DNA of 64,000 nucleotides. It comes from Hydrogenophilales bacterium (GTDB lineage Bacteria > Pseudomonadota > Gammaproteobacteria > Burkholderiales > Thiobacillaceae). The stretch lies in assembly GCA_023258975.1 (NCBI GenBank), contig JAHFRD010000006.1, forward strand, positions 62,001 through 126,000, read 5' to 3'. Positions 8,681-17,375 of the stretch are shown here, one piece after another. The position numbers were made by a program, and so were the translations under genes. The notes under the pieces are model-generated. The model was not told the origin of the DNA. It did no database searches and saw nothing but the letters and a program-made list of their open reading frames with translations. How positions within the stretch are numbered: the stretch's first letter is position 1; each line of letters opens with the position of its first letter.

Positions 8681-9911
8681 CCTGCGCTTTCGCGTCGCCG
8701 CCGCCTTCGCGGCGGTGGGCGGCGCGGTCAGCCTGACTCTGGCGGTGGGGTTGTACCTTGGCGCCCTGGACGCGGGCGAGCGGCTTATCGACGAAACCCT
8801 GAGCGCGGAATTGCAGGACTACCAGGCCCGACGCGCGCGTAATCCCGGTTCCCTCCCTCCCGCCACCGCCACCCTGCTGGGCTATGTCAGCGGCGGCGAA
8901 GTGCCCGCTGAATTGCGTGGGCGCCAACCCGGCCAACATCGCGTCAGCCTGAACGCCATTCCCTATCGCCTGGCCGTGGCCGACCGGGCTGGTGTCCGCT
9001 ACTACTTGCTCTACAACGAATCCCTGCTGCTGGAACGCCAATCCCGACTGGTTCTCTACCTCGCCGGTTTTGTCGCACTCATGGTGGCCCTGTCCCTGGG
9101 ATTGGCCCTGTGGCTGGCGGAACGGGTGATCGAGCCGGTGAAAGACCTGGCGCGGCGGGTCAGGGCGATCGGCCCGGAAACGCCCCATGCCGATTTCGCG
9201 GCGGACTTCCCCCAGGACGAATTGGGGGAACTGGCCCAGGCGTTGCAGCACAGCCTGCGCCGCCTGGCCGCCTTCATCGAGCGGGAAAGGGCCTTCACCG
9301 CCGACGTCTCGCACGAATTGCGCACGCCCCTGGCGGTGATCCGCGGCGCCGCAGAAGTTCTGCTGGCGGACGAAAGCCGCCCGGAAAAGGAGCGCCGCCG
9401 CCTGGAACGCATTGAGCGGGCCGCCTCCGACATGGCCGATCTGTCCACCGCCCTGCTGGCGATGGCGCGGGAACAGGACGACGGCCGGCAGGGCGGCGCC
9501 GACATGGCCACCCTGCTGAAAGAAACCGTGGACAAGCATCGGTCGCTGCTCGGTGAACGCCCCGTCACCGTGGAACTGGCCATCTTCGCGCGCCCCACGC
9601 TGGCGGCGGATCCCAACCTGGTGGTGATCGTCATGGCCAACCTGATCCGCAACAGCTTCACCTATACGGAGCGGGGCGAGGTGTCCATCCAGTTGGACGA
9701 GCATGCCCTGAGCGTCAGCGACAGTGGCGTCGGCATTCCCCGGGAAGCCCTCAGCCGCGTGTTCCAGCGCCTCTACAAGGGCGCGGGGAGCGAGGGGTTC
9801 GGGATCGGCCTGTCGCTGGTAAAAAAGATCTGCGACCGTTACGGTTGGGTGATCGAACTGGATAGCGAGGAAGGGCGGGGCACCCGCGCGGTGCTGAAAT
9901 TCATGTCATAA
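8664..9911 (+). CDS. Sensor histidine kinase (EnvZ/QseC type)
   Basis: This 415-residue protein has a transmembrane segment at about 10-32, a periplasmic domain to about 130, a second segment at about 130-150, a HAMP region, and the H-box FTADVSHELRTPLAVI. The N-box MANLIRNSFTYT, SDSGVGI and GFGIGLSL follow. It is the partner of the overlapping regulator gene. The periplasmic domain is about 100 residues with no recognisable ligand-binding family. SulP follows after 32 bases. Confidence 0.92.
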   Translation: MRFTRSLRFRVAAAFAAVGGAVSLTLAVGLYLGALDAGERLIDETLSAELQDYQARRARNPGSLPPATATLLGYVSGGEVPAELRGRQPGQHRVSLNAIPYRLAVADRAGVRYYLLYNESLLLERQSRLVLYLAGFVALMVALSLGLALWLAERVIEPVKDLARRVRAIGPETPHADFAADFPQDELGELAQALQHSLRRLAAFIERERAFTADVSHELRTPLAVIRGAAEVLLADESRPEKERRRLERIERAASDMADLSTALLAMAREQDDGRQGGADMATLLKETVDKHRSLLGERPVTVELAIFARPTLAADPNLVVIVMANLIRNSFTYTERGEVSIQLDEHALSVSDSGVGIPREALSRVFQRLYKGAGSEGFGIGLSLVKKICDRYGWVIELDSEEGRGTRAVLKFMS

Positions 9912-9943
9912 CGCGTCCTTAACGTGGCAATAACAGTGCGTAC

Positions 9944-11797
9944 ATGAGCACTTCGGCATATTCGGGAGACCGTCAGTTTGAAGCCGCCGCCATGCCCCTC
10001 CCTAGCGTAGAAACACTGCCCCACTGGGTTCGCCCCTTCGCCCCCTTTCTGAACTGGTTGCCGCGCGTCAATGCCGGAACCACCCGCTCCGACGCCCTGG
10101 CCGGACTCACCGGCGCCCTGGTGGCCCTGCCGCAGGGCGTGGCGTTCGCCACCATCGCCGGCATGCCGCCGGAATACGGGCTCTACGCCGGCATGATCCC
10201 GGCGGTCATCGCCGCCCTGTTCGGTTCGAGCTGGCATCTGGTTTCCGGCCCCACCACGGCGGCCTCCATCGTGTTGTTTTCAGTGTTGTCGCCGCACGCC
10301 GAGCCGGGCAGCGCGCACTACGTCAGCCTGGCGCTGACCCTCACTTTCCTGGTCGGCCTGATCCAGATCGGCATGGGACTGGCCAAGCTGGGCACCCTGG
10401 TCAATTTCATCTCGCATTCGGTGGTCACCGGCTTCACCGCCGGCGCGGCGATCCTGATCGCGACCAACCAGGTGAAACACTTCACCGGCCTGAGCATCCC
10501 GCGCGGCACGTCGTTCACCGATACCTGGACCCTGGCGCTCACGCATGTCTCCGACATCCACGCCGGGGTGTTCGTGGTGGGCCTGGCGACCCTGTTGCTG
10601 GGCATCGCGGTAAAACGCTGGGCGCCGAAATGGCCGTACATGATCGTCGCCATGCTGGGCGGTTCCGCCCTGGGCGCCGCGCTGGCCGCCTGGAAAGGCG
10701 TGGAACTGGCGACCGTGGGCGCGTTGCCCGCCGTCCTGCCGCCGCTGTCCGCGCCCAGCCTGGATGGCGAGAGCATTCGCGCGGTGGCTTCCGGCGTGGT
10801 GGCGGTGACCTTGCTGGCGCTGACCGAGGCCGTCTCCATCGCCCGCGCCCTGGCGGCGCGTTCCGGGCAGCATGTGGACGGCAATCAGGAGTTTGTCGGC
10901 CAGGGGCTTTCCAATCTGTTCGGCAGTTTCTTCTCCGGCTACGTGGCCACCGGCTCGTTCAACCGCAGCGGCGTCAATTACGCCGCCGGCGCGAAGACGC
11001 CGGTCGCCGCCATGATGGCCGGCATCTTCCTGCTGGTGCTGGTGCTGCTGGTGGCGCCCTGGGCGCGATACCTGCCCAACGCGGCGATGGCCGGCATCCT
11101 GTTCCTGGTGGCCTGGGGGTTGATCGACTTCGACGAAATCCTCCATGTCCTGAAAAGCAGCCGCGCCGAGTCGGCCATTCTCTTTACCACCTTCGCCTGC
11201 ACCCTGTTCCTGGCGCTGGAAGAGGCCATCATCATCGGCGTGCTGCTGTCGCTCTCCGTGTACCTGTCGCGCACCTCGAAGCCGGAAGTGCGGGTGCGCG
11301 CGCCGGATCCGAACAGCATCAAACACAAGTTCACCGATGCCGCCAACACGAGCCAATGCCCGCAAGTCCGCTTCGTGCGCATCGACGGCTCGCTGTTCTT
11401 CGGCGCCACCTCGCACATCCGCGAAACCCTGGCGGAACAGGATTTGGCGCATCCCGAGCAGAAACATGTCGCCATCGTCGCCCACGGCATCAACTTCATC
11501 GACCTGGCCGGCGCCCAATACCTGGCCGAGGAAGCGCAGCGGCGCCGCGAGGCGGGCGGCGGCCTGTATTTCATCCGGGTCAAGGACACGGTGCAGGAAC
11601 AGATGGCGGAAAGTGGCGCTCTCAAGATCATCGGTGGCGCCAACCTGTTCGATTCGAAAACCGAGGCCATCAGCGAAATCTACAGGCGCCTGAATCACGA
11701 TGCCTGCCGCACCTGCAAGACTCATATCTTCCGCGAGTGCGGCGCGATCACTCCGAAAAGGCCGCACACCATCGCGACGGAGATGGCCCATGCGTGA
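9944..11797 (+). CDS. SulP family anion transporter with STAS domain
   Basis: The 617-residue protein has the SulP membrane domain (about residues 35-440, 10-14 helices; ALVALPQGVAFATIAGMPPEYGLYAGMIP and the second-half VATGSFNRSGVNYAAGAKTP). A C-terminal STAS domain follows (about 470-590, including IDGSLFFGAT and HGINFIDLAGAQYLAEEA). The tail after the STAS domain carries three Cys (ACRTCKTHIFREC), unusual for the family and possibly metal- or redox-responsive. Transported anions in this family include sulfate and bicarbonate; the substrate here is unknown. An alternative start at 9992 (MPLPSVE) would lose only a non-conserved extension. It overlaps the next Usp gene by 8 bases. Confidence 0.92.
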   Translation: MSTSAYSGDRQFEAAAMPLPSVETLPHWVRPFAPFLNWLPRVNAGTTRSDALAGLTGALVALPQGVAFATIAGMPPEYGLYAGMIPAVIAALFGSSWHLVSGPTTAASIVLFSVLSPHAEPGSAHYVSLALTLTFLVGLIQIGMGLAKLGTLVNFISHSVVTGFTAGAAILIATNQVKHFTGLSIPRGTSFTDTWTLALTHVSDIHAGVFVVGLATLLLGIAVKRWAPKWPYMIVAMLGGSALGAALAAWKGVELATVGALPAVLPPLSAPSLDGESIRAVASGVVAVTLLALTEAVSIARALAARSGQHVDGNQEFVGQGLSNLFGSFFSGYVATGSFNRSGVNYAAGAKTPVAAMMAGIFLLVLVLLVAPWARYLPNAAMAGILFLVAWGLIDFDEILHVLKSSRAESAILFTTFACTLFLALEEAIIIGVLLSLSVYLSRTSKPEVRVRAPDPNSIKHKFTDAANTSQCPQVRFVRIDGSLFFGATSHIRETLAEQDLAHPEQKHVAIVAHGINFIDLAGAQYLAEEAQRRREAGGGLYFIRVKDTVQEQMAESGALKIIGGANLFDSKTEAISEIYRRLNHDACRTCKTHIFRECGAITPKRPHTIATEMAHA

Positions 11798-12257
11798 CTA
11801 TCGCCGCATCCTCGCCGTGGTGGATTTCAACAATGGCGGCCAGGCCGTCGCCCGTCGCGCCCTCGGCTTGGCGCGTCTGGGCCGGGCCGAACTGACCCTG
11901 TTGCACCTGATCGAACCCGATGCCGCCCTGGACGGCGGCTACCCGCCGCCCAGCCGCGCGGAAATCCGGCAAGGCTATGAAACGGAAGCCCTGCGCCGCC
12001 TGGCTTTCCTTGCCGCCACCCTGGACGCGGGCGAAGCGAAGTTGATGGCCCGCCACGGCCAGCCACGCCAGGCTTTCAGCGAGTGCATCGCGGACTGGCA
12101 ACCCGATCTGGTAGTGGCCGGCAACGACCCCGGCTACCTGGGCGGCCGCCACGATCTCCTCACCCTGGGACGGGCCGACACGGGCGTCGGTGGCCGCTTG
12201 GCGCGCCTGCTGCGGCAGTTCATCGTTCCGGTCGGGTACGGCGAGGCCAGCGGCTGA
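11790..12257 (+). CDS. Universal stress protein
   Basis: This 155-residue single-domain Usp begins RRILAVVDFNNGGQAVARRALGLA and includes DLVVAGNDPGYLGG. The usual G-x2-G-x9-G(S/T) loop is weak: GNDPGYLGGRHDLLTLG keeps the glycines roughly but lacks a clear Ser/Thr, so ATP binding is uncertain. The ATG at 11790 overlaps the SulP stop, so it should be cotranslated with the transporter. It ends before a bidirectional terminator. Confidence 0.8.
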   Translation: MRDYRRILAVVDFNNGGQAVARRALGLARLGRAELTLLHLIEPDAALDGGYPPPSRAEIRQGYETEALRRLAFLAATLDAGEAKLMARHGQPRQAFSECIADWQPDLVVAGNDPGYLGGRHDLLTLGRADTGVGGRLARLLRQFIVPVGYGEASG

Positions 12258-12307
12258 GGCGGTTGAACACGCCCGAGTTCCTGGCGGCCCGGCTGGGCTC
12301 GGAAATA

Positions 12308-12337
12308 AAAAACGGCTGACCGAAGTCAGCCGTTTTT
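12308..12337. terminator. Bidirectional terminator between convergent genes
   Basis: AAAAACGGCTGAC (12308-12320) pairs with GTCAGCCGTTTTT (12325-12337) around CGAA. A and T runs flank the stem on both sides, serving the Usp gene on + and the helical-repeat gene on -. Confidence 0.92.
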
Positions 12338-12356
12338 CGTGGCGGCAAGCACTCGC

Positions 12357-14204
12357 TCAGTGCGCTTGCACACCGGGGCCGAAGAAGCGGTAACCCGTGC
12401 GCATCTGGCGGCTGCGCTCCAGGCGCTTCTTGTCGGCGCCGCTGGCGAAGCTGCCGGCGATGGCGTTGAAGGCTTGTTCCGCCCAGGCGCCGTCGAGCAG
12501 CAGGTCGGAGACGCCCTCTGCCCAGCGCAGCTTGTCGTTGGCGCTGGACAGCTTGCCGCCGCAGGCGGTCATCAGCGGAGCGATCTCGGAAGCGGGCAGT
12601 TCGTAGGACTTCAGGCGGGTGGCCAGTTGCACGCAGGCGTCGCCGGAGGCGCAGGCGGCGGCGGCCTGGACGAACAGCGCGGCGGCCGCGGCGTTGTCGC
12701 CGATGTCGCGGTACAGCTTGGCGGTGTGGGCCAGGGCGTAGTGATCCTTGGCGTGGCTGGAAGCGGCGGTCAGCAGTTTGGCGGCGAAGGCGGCATCGCC
12801 CAGGGCGGTCTGCACGGTCTCGGCCATCTTGGTGTAGTCGTAGGGATTCTCGCCAAGCGTGCGCTCTTCCGCGAACACGCGGGCGCGGGCCTTGCCGTAT
12901 TCGGTGTCCCTGAGCTCGGTGGCGCAGGTCATGATGATTTCGCGGAACCAGACGAAGTCGACGGCGGAGGCGACGCTTTCATCCAGCAGCTTGCCCAGCC
13001 AGTGCTTGTCGCCGAGACGGTCGACGGCCAGGATCAGGGGCTTGAAACGGGCGAAATGGAAGTCTCCCTCGCCGCGCATCTGATCTTCGGCGGAGCCCAG
13101 CAGCTTGGAGGCGTAGGAGGCATCGTCCAGCTCGGCCATGATGCGGTCGGCCAGGCCGATGAACTGCTTGACCGTCCTGGCCTTTTCTTCCTCGTTCTGG
13201 ATGGCCAGGTACTTGGCCTGGTTGGCCTCTCGTTTGGCCAGGCGATCCTGGAGGCGGGCCACGCGCTCGGCGTCGGCCGCCGCGTGTTTGGCCACGGCGT
13301 CGACGATCTTGCGCATGTCGTCGAGGTTGTTCACCGCATCCTCGGCGCGGCCCAGCATCTCGGTCACGCCGGCGGCATTGCCGGCGGTGGCGTTGACCTC
13401 GACCAGTTGCAGGAATTCGCCGGTGCTCTGGGCGATGGCGCCGCCCTTGGCCAGCACGGCCCGGGTGAACGCTTCGTTGCCGGCGGCAGCGGCCAGCACC
13501 TGCATCAGGGCGGTGAAGTCCTTGGCGGAGTCGAGCGCCTTGTCGTACAGGGCGCCGGCGGCGGCCGGGTCGATTTCGCCCATCGCGCCGGAAAGGACGA
13601 TCAGGTCGGCCGGGCTGGCGAACTTGGCGGCGCCTTCGTTGATGGTTTCGATGGCGCGGGGCTTGTCGCCTTTGGCCAGCATCCTGGCGAGGCGCGCGAA
13701 GTCGCCGGCACGGCCCGCCTTGGCCTTGATCTTGTCGGCGATCTGGCCGAACAGGGCGGCATCGTTGATTTCGGCCACCACGGCGGCGAGGCCGTAGAGT
13801 TCCTCGGTGACGGAGACTTCCTTGAGGGCGCCGGCGAGCGCCTTGCCGGCGGCGGCGGCGTCGTTCAGGGCCAGCCACTGGCCCATGCCCACGGCCACTT
13901 TCTCGCTGCCGTCCATGGCGAAATCGGCACCCTGGCCGAGCATCTCCTTGGCGCGGCCGGCATCGCCCAGCGCCTGGTAGCCGATGGCCAGGGCGACGAA
14001 ATCCTTGGTGAACATGGCGTCCCCCGCGACCTTGTCCAGCGCGGCCTTGGCGGCGGCGTCGCCGGTGAACGCGGCGCCAGCGAGGATGTCCTTGGCATAG
14101 GCCATGTCGGCCGGCGCTTCGAAGCATTCGCGGGCGAGGTCGAACAAATCGGCGGCCTTGGCGGCAGAGGCGACGCGGGCGGCGAGGGTGTCACGGGTGG
14201 CCAT
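12357..14204 (-). CDS. Large alanine-rich helical-repeat protein of unknown function
   Basis: I recognise no named family in this 615-residue protein. It lacks a signal peptide or membrane segment. It is almost entirely helical and built from degenerate units of about 32-40 residues of the form (K/G)D(F/Y)xxLA...GDxxxAxxLLxxA, for example KDFVALAIGYQALGD, GDFARLARMLAKGD, KDFTALMQVLAAAAGN and DHYALAHTAKLYRDIGD. This resembles TPR/SEL1-like solenoids, so a cytoplasmic scaffold or protein-binding role is likely. A central charged segment (about 315-345, ADAERVARLQDRLAKREANQ) may be coiled coil. It stands alone, convergent with the Usp gene, with its own terminator, and has a ribosome site AAGGAGTT before the ATG. 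Confidence 0.75.
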   Translation of the reverse strand: MATRDTLAARVASAAKAADLFDLARECFEAPADMAYAKDILAGAAFTGDAAAKAALDKVAGDAMFTKDFVALAIGYQALGDAGRAKEMLGQGADFAMDGSEKVAVGMGQWLALNDAAAAGKALAGALKEVSVTEELYGLAAVVAEINDAALFGQIADKIKAKAGRAGDFARLARMLAKGDKPRAIETINEGAAKFASPADLIVLSGAMGEIDPAAAGALYDKALDSAKDFTALMQVLAAAAGNEAFTRAVLAKGGAIAQSTGEFLQLVEVNATAGNAAGVTEMLGRAEDAVNNLDDMRKIVDAVAKHAAADAERVARLQDRLAKREANQAKYLAIQNEEEKARTVKQFIGLADRIMAELDDASYASKLLGSAEDQMRGEGDFHFARFKPLILAVDRLGDKHWLGKLLDESVASAVDFVWFREIIMTCATELRDTEYGKARARVFAEERTLGENPYDYTKMAETVQTALGDAAFAAKLLTAASSHAKDHYALAHTAKLYRDIGDNAAAAALFVQAAAACASGDACVQLATRLKSYELPASEIAPLMTACGGKLSSANDKLRWAEGVSDLLLDGAWAEQAFNAIAGSFASGADKKRLERSRQMRTGYRFFGPGVQAH

Positions 14205-14212
14205 TGAGACAA

Positions 14213-14611
14213 CTCCTTGAGAATTTGAGGAAAACGGTGAAACAGCTGGATGGCGCGCGAGTTTACCGAGGCCTCCGCTCCATGTCAGCGAAGCTTTGTT
14301 TATGGAGCGATGGGGGAGGCTTATAGGGTGGGTGTCGCGGCCTGATTCCGGCCGCCATCCACGGCTATTTCGCCAGTTTCGCCGGTATGCGACGCGGGCT
14401 GTTTCCGGCGCTGGGTACAGGGTGGCGCCAGTGGCTGGAAAACGGTTCGCTGGATGAACTCGCGCGCATGGCGGGGAGGGGTTGCGGGCACTGGCGCAAT
14501 CTCGCGCGCGCGACGCGGCGGCACCAAGCCGACCTGGGTGGCGCGGCGGGGAGGCGGATGGAACAGCTCATCGAATCCGACGCCACGTGGTTGCTGGCTC
14601 TTCCGAAAGAC
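14213..14611. other. Intergenic stretch without a recognisable gene
   Basis: No reading frame here has a convincing ribosome site or protein family. Part of it should hold the promoter of the helical-repeat gene on the minus strand. No strong hairpin or repeat was found. Confidence 0.5.
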
Positions 14612-14872
14612 TCAGCCCGCCGCAGAGGAAAGGCGCGCTTCGGTTTCGCCCATGCGACGCCACAGATTGGTGCTCACACGCAAGCTGGCTTTCACTTCCG
14701 CGCGGTTGACCGCAGTAATCAGGCTGGTCGCCAGACTGCGCGCCTGAGCCGGGGACATCATCACGATTTCACCGCCGGCGAGTTCAATCGCGACACTGTC
14801 GTTGCCGTCCGGGCCGGAAATGAGGGAAACGAACGCCGTCTCGTTGGCGGTGTGGTTGGCGGTGTGGTTCAT
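14612..14872 (-). CDS. Small conserved-looking protein, 86 residues
   Basis: MNHTANHTANETAF starts after a good ribosome site (GGGAGC). The body has a short beta-rich part (VSLISG, DSVAIELAGGEIVMMS) followed by a long helix (PAQARSLATSLITAVNRAEVKASLRV). The N-terminus contains a repeated NHTAN. No family is recognised. An in-frame ATG 18 bases upstream is possible. It has no signal peptide, so it is probably cytoplasmic. Confidence 0.6.
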   Translation of the reverse strand: MNHTANHTANETAFVSLISGPDGNDSVAIELAGGEIVMMSPAQARSLATSLITAVNRAEVKASLRVSTNLWRRMGETEARLSSAAG

Positions 14873-15156
14873 GTGTTGCTCCCATGTCATCAGTAACTGA
14901 TTACTGTTGAGCAGGAAGCATGCCAAAGGATGAATGCCCGCCGAATCGCCGTAATGCCGCTTGCATGAAGGGATTACCGGGGCATTCCCTCCGTATCGCG
15001 GCCGTCCCGCGCGGCACTGGCTCGACAGCGTTGTCGGGCTTTCGTCAGGAATTCCCTGGCCTGTCGATGGCGCTTGCGCGCCTCGGTTTTGTGGCGCCGA
15101 ACGGAGCCGGCGCCACAGGTTGGCCATTGCCAACGAAAGCCGCGAACAAGGCCATG

Positions 15157-15181
15157 AAAAAAGGCGGGACATGCCCGCCTT
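15157..15181 (-). terminator. Terminator of the H1-like gene
   Basis: On the minus strand, AAGGCGGG and CCCGCCTT pair around CATGT and are followed by six T. Confidence 0.88.
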
Positions 15182-15199
15182 TCCCGGGGCGCGGAAAAA

Positions 15200-15781
15200 C
15201 TAGCCGGCCTTCTTGGCGGCGGGTTTTTTTACGGCCGGCTTCTTGGCTGCGGCGGCCTTCGGTGTGGCGGCTTTGGCGGGAGCCACTTTGGCGACCACCT
15301 TGGTGGCCGCCTTGGTGGCCGCATTGGGCGCGGCCGCTTTCTTTGCGGTGGCGGGGGCTTTCACGGCGGCGGCCTTCTTGGCGGGGGCCGCTTTCGCGGC
15401 GGCGGGCTTGGCCGCTTTCGGCGCGGCGGCTTTCTTGGCTGGAGCGGCCGCCTTCGTGGCCGGCATCTTCGCGGCCGCCGCCTTGGGTGTGGCCGCCTTT
15501 TTGACGGAGGAGGGCGCTTTCACGGCAGCCTTTTTGACGGTCGCCGGCTTGGCCGCAGCCGGTTTGGTGGTTTTTGCCGTCGTGGTGGCCTTGGGCGCGG
15601 CGGCCTTTTTGACGGTCGCCTTGGTCACGGCGGTTTTCCTGGCCGGCGCTTTCGCGGGCGCGGCGGCTACGGCTTTCGCGGCGGGCGCGGCCTTGGCGGG
15701 TTTCGGGGCTGTGGCGGCGGTCTTGGCTGCGGTTTTTGCGGTGGGCTTGGCAACGGCTTTCGCGGATTTCTCGGCGGGCAT
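15200..15781 (-). CDS. Histone H1-like lysine/alanine-rich DNA-binding protein
   Basis: The 193 residues are nearly all Ala, Lys, Pro, Thr and Val, in repeats such as AAKKPA, VKKAA, TKAA and PAKKAA. This is the profile of bacterial H1-like or AlgP-like nucleoid proteins, which are disordered and bind DNA by charge. The ATG at 15781 has a strong AGAGGAG site; an earlier in-frame ATG at 15835 gives a non-conserved extension and is not preferred. The repetitive DNA is prone to in-frame length change. Confidence 0.88.
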   Translation of the reverse strand: MPAEKSAKAVAKPTAKTAAKTAATAPKPAKAAPAAKAVAAAPAKAPARKTAVTKATVKKAAAPKATTTAKTTKPAAAKPATVKKAAVKAPSSVKKAATPKAAAAKMPATKAAAPAKKAAAPKAAKPAAAKAAPAKKAAAVKAPATAKKAAAPNAATKAATKVVAKVAPAKAATPKAAAAKKPAVKKPAAKKAG

Positions 15782-15873
15782 ATCTGACTCCTCTGCGGGG
15801 ATGACTGGAAACGTCTGAAAAGCCTTATGCCTCAAGCAGTTCCACGAATTTGAGGCGTGCGCGGATTGTGAGC

Positions 15874-15912
15874 AAAAAAAAGCGCGCCCGGCAAGGTCGG
15901 AACGCGCTTTTT
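15874..15912 (-). terminator. Terminator of lysA
   Basis: AAAAAGCGCG and CGCGCTTTTT (15903-15912 and 15877-15886) form the stem around a 16-base loop, with eight T on the minus strand. Confidence 0.8.
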
Positions 15913-15929
15913 CCGGGTTTTTCGCCGAT

Positions 15930-17231
15930 TTATACGGGTTTTCCCTCCGCCAGCACCCGTTCGTGTTGAAACAGCGATGGCAAAGGCTCGCGTTCCCGCA
16001 CCAGATGGCTGTCGCTGCCGTCTACCATGACCTCGGCCGCGCGTGGGCGAGTGTTGTAGTTGGAACTCATGCTCATGCCATAGGCGCCGGCCGAACAGAT
16101 GGCCAACAGGTCACCTTCCGCGAGCGCCAGATCGCGGTCATGGCCGAGGAAATCGCCGCTTTCGCATACCGGGCCGACGATGGCATAGCGGCGCACCTGG
16201 GCTTGGTGTTTCTCGGCCTGGTGTTTCTCGGCCTGGCGCTCGCGTACCGGCAGGATGTCGTGCCATGCGTCGTAGAGCGCCGGGCGCATGAGGTCGTTCA
16301 TGGCGGCGTCGACGATGGCGAAGTCCTTGGTTTCTCCATGCTTGAGATATTCCACCCGGGTGAGCAGCCAGCCGGCGTTGCCGACCAGGGAGCGGCCGGG
16401 CTCGACGATCAGGGTCTCGCCACGCCCGGCGAGGCGTTTGAGCAGCACGCGCGCGTAGTCGTCCAGCGCGGGCGGCGACTCGTCGCGATAACGGATGCCG
16501 ACGCCGCCGCCGATGTCGATGTGCTTCAGGCCGATGCCGGCCGCCGCCAACGCATCCACCAACTCCAGCACCCGTTCCAGCGCCTCGGCGAAGGGTTCGA
16601 TTTCGGTCAGTTGCGAGCCGATATGGCAGTCGATGCCGATCACCCGCACATGCGGCAGCGCCGCCGCCTCGCGGTAGACGCGCAAAGCCTGGTCATGGGC
16701 GATGCCGAACTTGTTGCCCTTGAGGCCGGTGGAGATGTAGGGGTGGGTCTTGGCGTCCACGTCCGGGTTGACGCGCAGGCTGACCGGCGCCGTCACGCCG
16801 AGTTCGCCCGCCACTTGATTCAGGCGCGCCAGCTCGCTCTCCGATTCCACATTGAAGCAATGGATGCCGGCCACCAGGGCCGCGCGCATTTCCCCGGCCG
16901 TCTTGCCGACACCGGAAAACACCACTTTTCCGGTGTCGCCACCGGCCGCCAGCACGCGCGCCAGTTCACCGCCGGAGACGATGTCGAAGCCGGCGCCCAG
17001 ACGCGCGAACAGGTTGAGAATGGCGAGGCTGGGATTGGCCTTCACCGCGTAACAGATCCGATGCGGATGCGCGGCCAGAGCATGGTCATAAGCGTGGTAC
17101 GCGGTTTCCAGCGCGGCGCGGGAGTAGACGTAACAGGGCGTGGCGAATTCGCCGGCAATGGCCTGAAGCGGCACGTCCTCGACATGGAGCGCGCCGCCGC
17201 GACGGCTCAGTTGGGTACCGGAAATGTTCAT
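15930..17231 (-). CDS. lysA: Diaminopimelate decarboxylase
   Basis: This 433-residue PLP enzyme converts meso-diaminopimelate to lysine. The PLP-lysine lies in ICYAVKANPSLAIL. HIGSQL, the glycine-rich GGGVGIRY and VGPVCESGDFLG near the end are family signatures. A microduplication (15 bases at 16206-16220 repeated at 16221-16235) adds QAEKH twice in a surface region (RERQAEKHQAEKHQAQVRR). The ATG at 17231 shares an ATGA overlap with the lptM stop, so the two are coupled, the usual betaproteobacterial order. dapF is encoded 38 kb away. Confidence 0.96.
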   Translation of the reverse strand: MNISGTQLSRRGGALHVEDVPLQAIAGEFATPCYVYSRAALETAYHAYDHALAAHPHRICYAVKANPSLAILNLFARLGAGFDIVSGGELARVLAAGGDTGKVVFSGVGKTAGEMRAALVAGIHCFNVESESELARLNQVAGELGVTAPVSLRVNPDVDAKTHPYISTGLKGNKFGIAHDQALRVYREAAALPHVRVIGIDCHIGSQLTEIEPFAEALERVLELVDALAAAGIGLKHIDIGGGVGIRYRDESPPALDDYARVLLKRLAGRGETLIVEPGRSLVGNAGWLLTRVEYLKHGETKDFAIVDAAMNDLMRPALYDAWHDILPVRERQAEKHQAEKHQAQVRRYAIVGPVCESGDFLGHDRDLALAEGDLLAICSAGAYGMSMSSNYNTRPRAAEVMVDGSDSHLVREREPLPSLFQHERVLAEGKPV

Positions 17232-17344
17232 TTTGTGGATTGCGAGGTTTGCGCCGGCTTGGATGCGTCGGGCATGTACAAAGGCCCTTTCTTGCCGCAG
17301 CCTGAAAGGAAAAACAGCGCGAGGAGAATGGTCAGAATGCGCAT
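17228..17344 (-). CDS. lptM: LptM/YifL-type small lipoprotein
   Basis: This 38-residue protein begins MRILTILLALFFLSGCGKKGPLY. The lipobox LSGC gives a lipidated Cys16, followed by the family hallmark CGxKGPLY. In E. coli LptM helps the LptD-LptE lipopolysaccharide translocon mature. It overlaps lysA by four bases (ATGA) and is divergent from cyaY, an order seen across proteobacteria. Confidence 0.9.
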   Translation of the reverse strand: MRILTILLALFFLSGCGKKGPLYMPDASKPAQTSQSTK

Positions 17345-17375
17345 GGGAAGCCTTTAAAATGGCGAAAAGTCTAGC

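Noticed and set aside
12339-14207. Long plus-strand frame rich in Gly and Val opposite the helical-repeat gene
   Set aside because: Composition is that of an antisense shadow. The minus-strand gene has AAGGAG, a start and a matched terminator.
15200-15781. H1-like gene as a non-coding repeat region
   Set aside because: It has a good ribosome site, a stop, a terminator and the Lys/Ala/Pro composition of known bacterial H1-like proteins.
15963-17357. Plus-strand frame across lysA
   Set aside because: Antisense shadow of lysA; the PLP motifs are on the minus strand.
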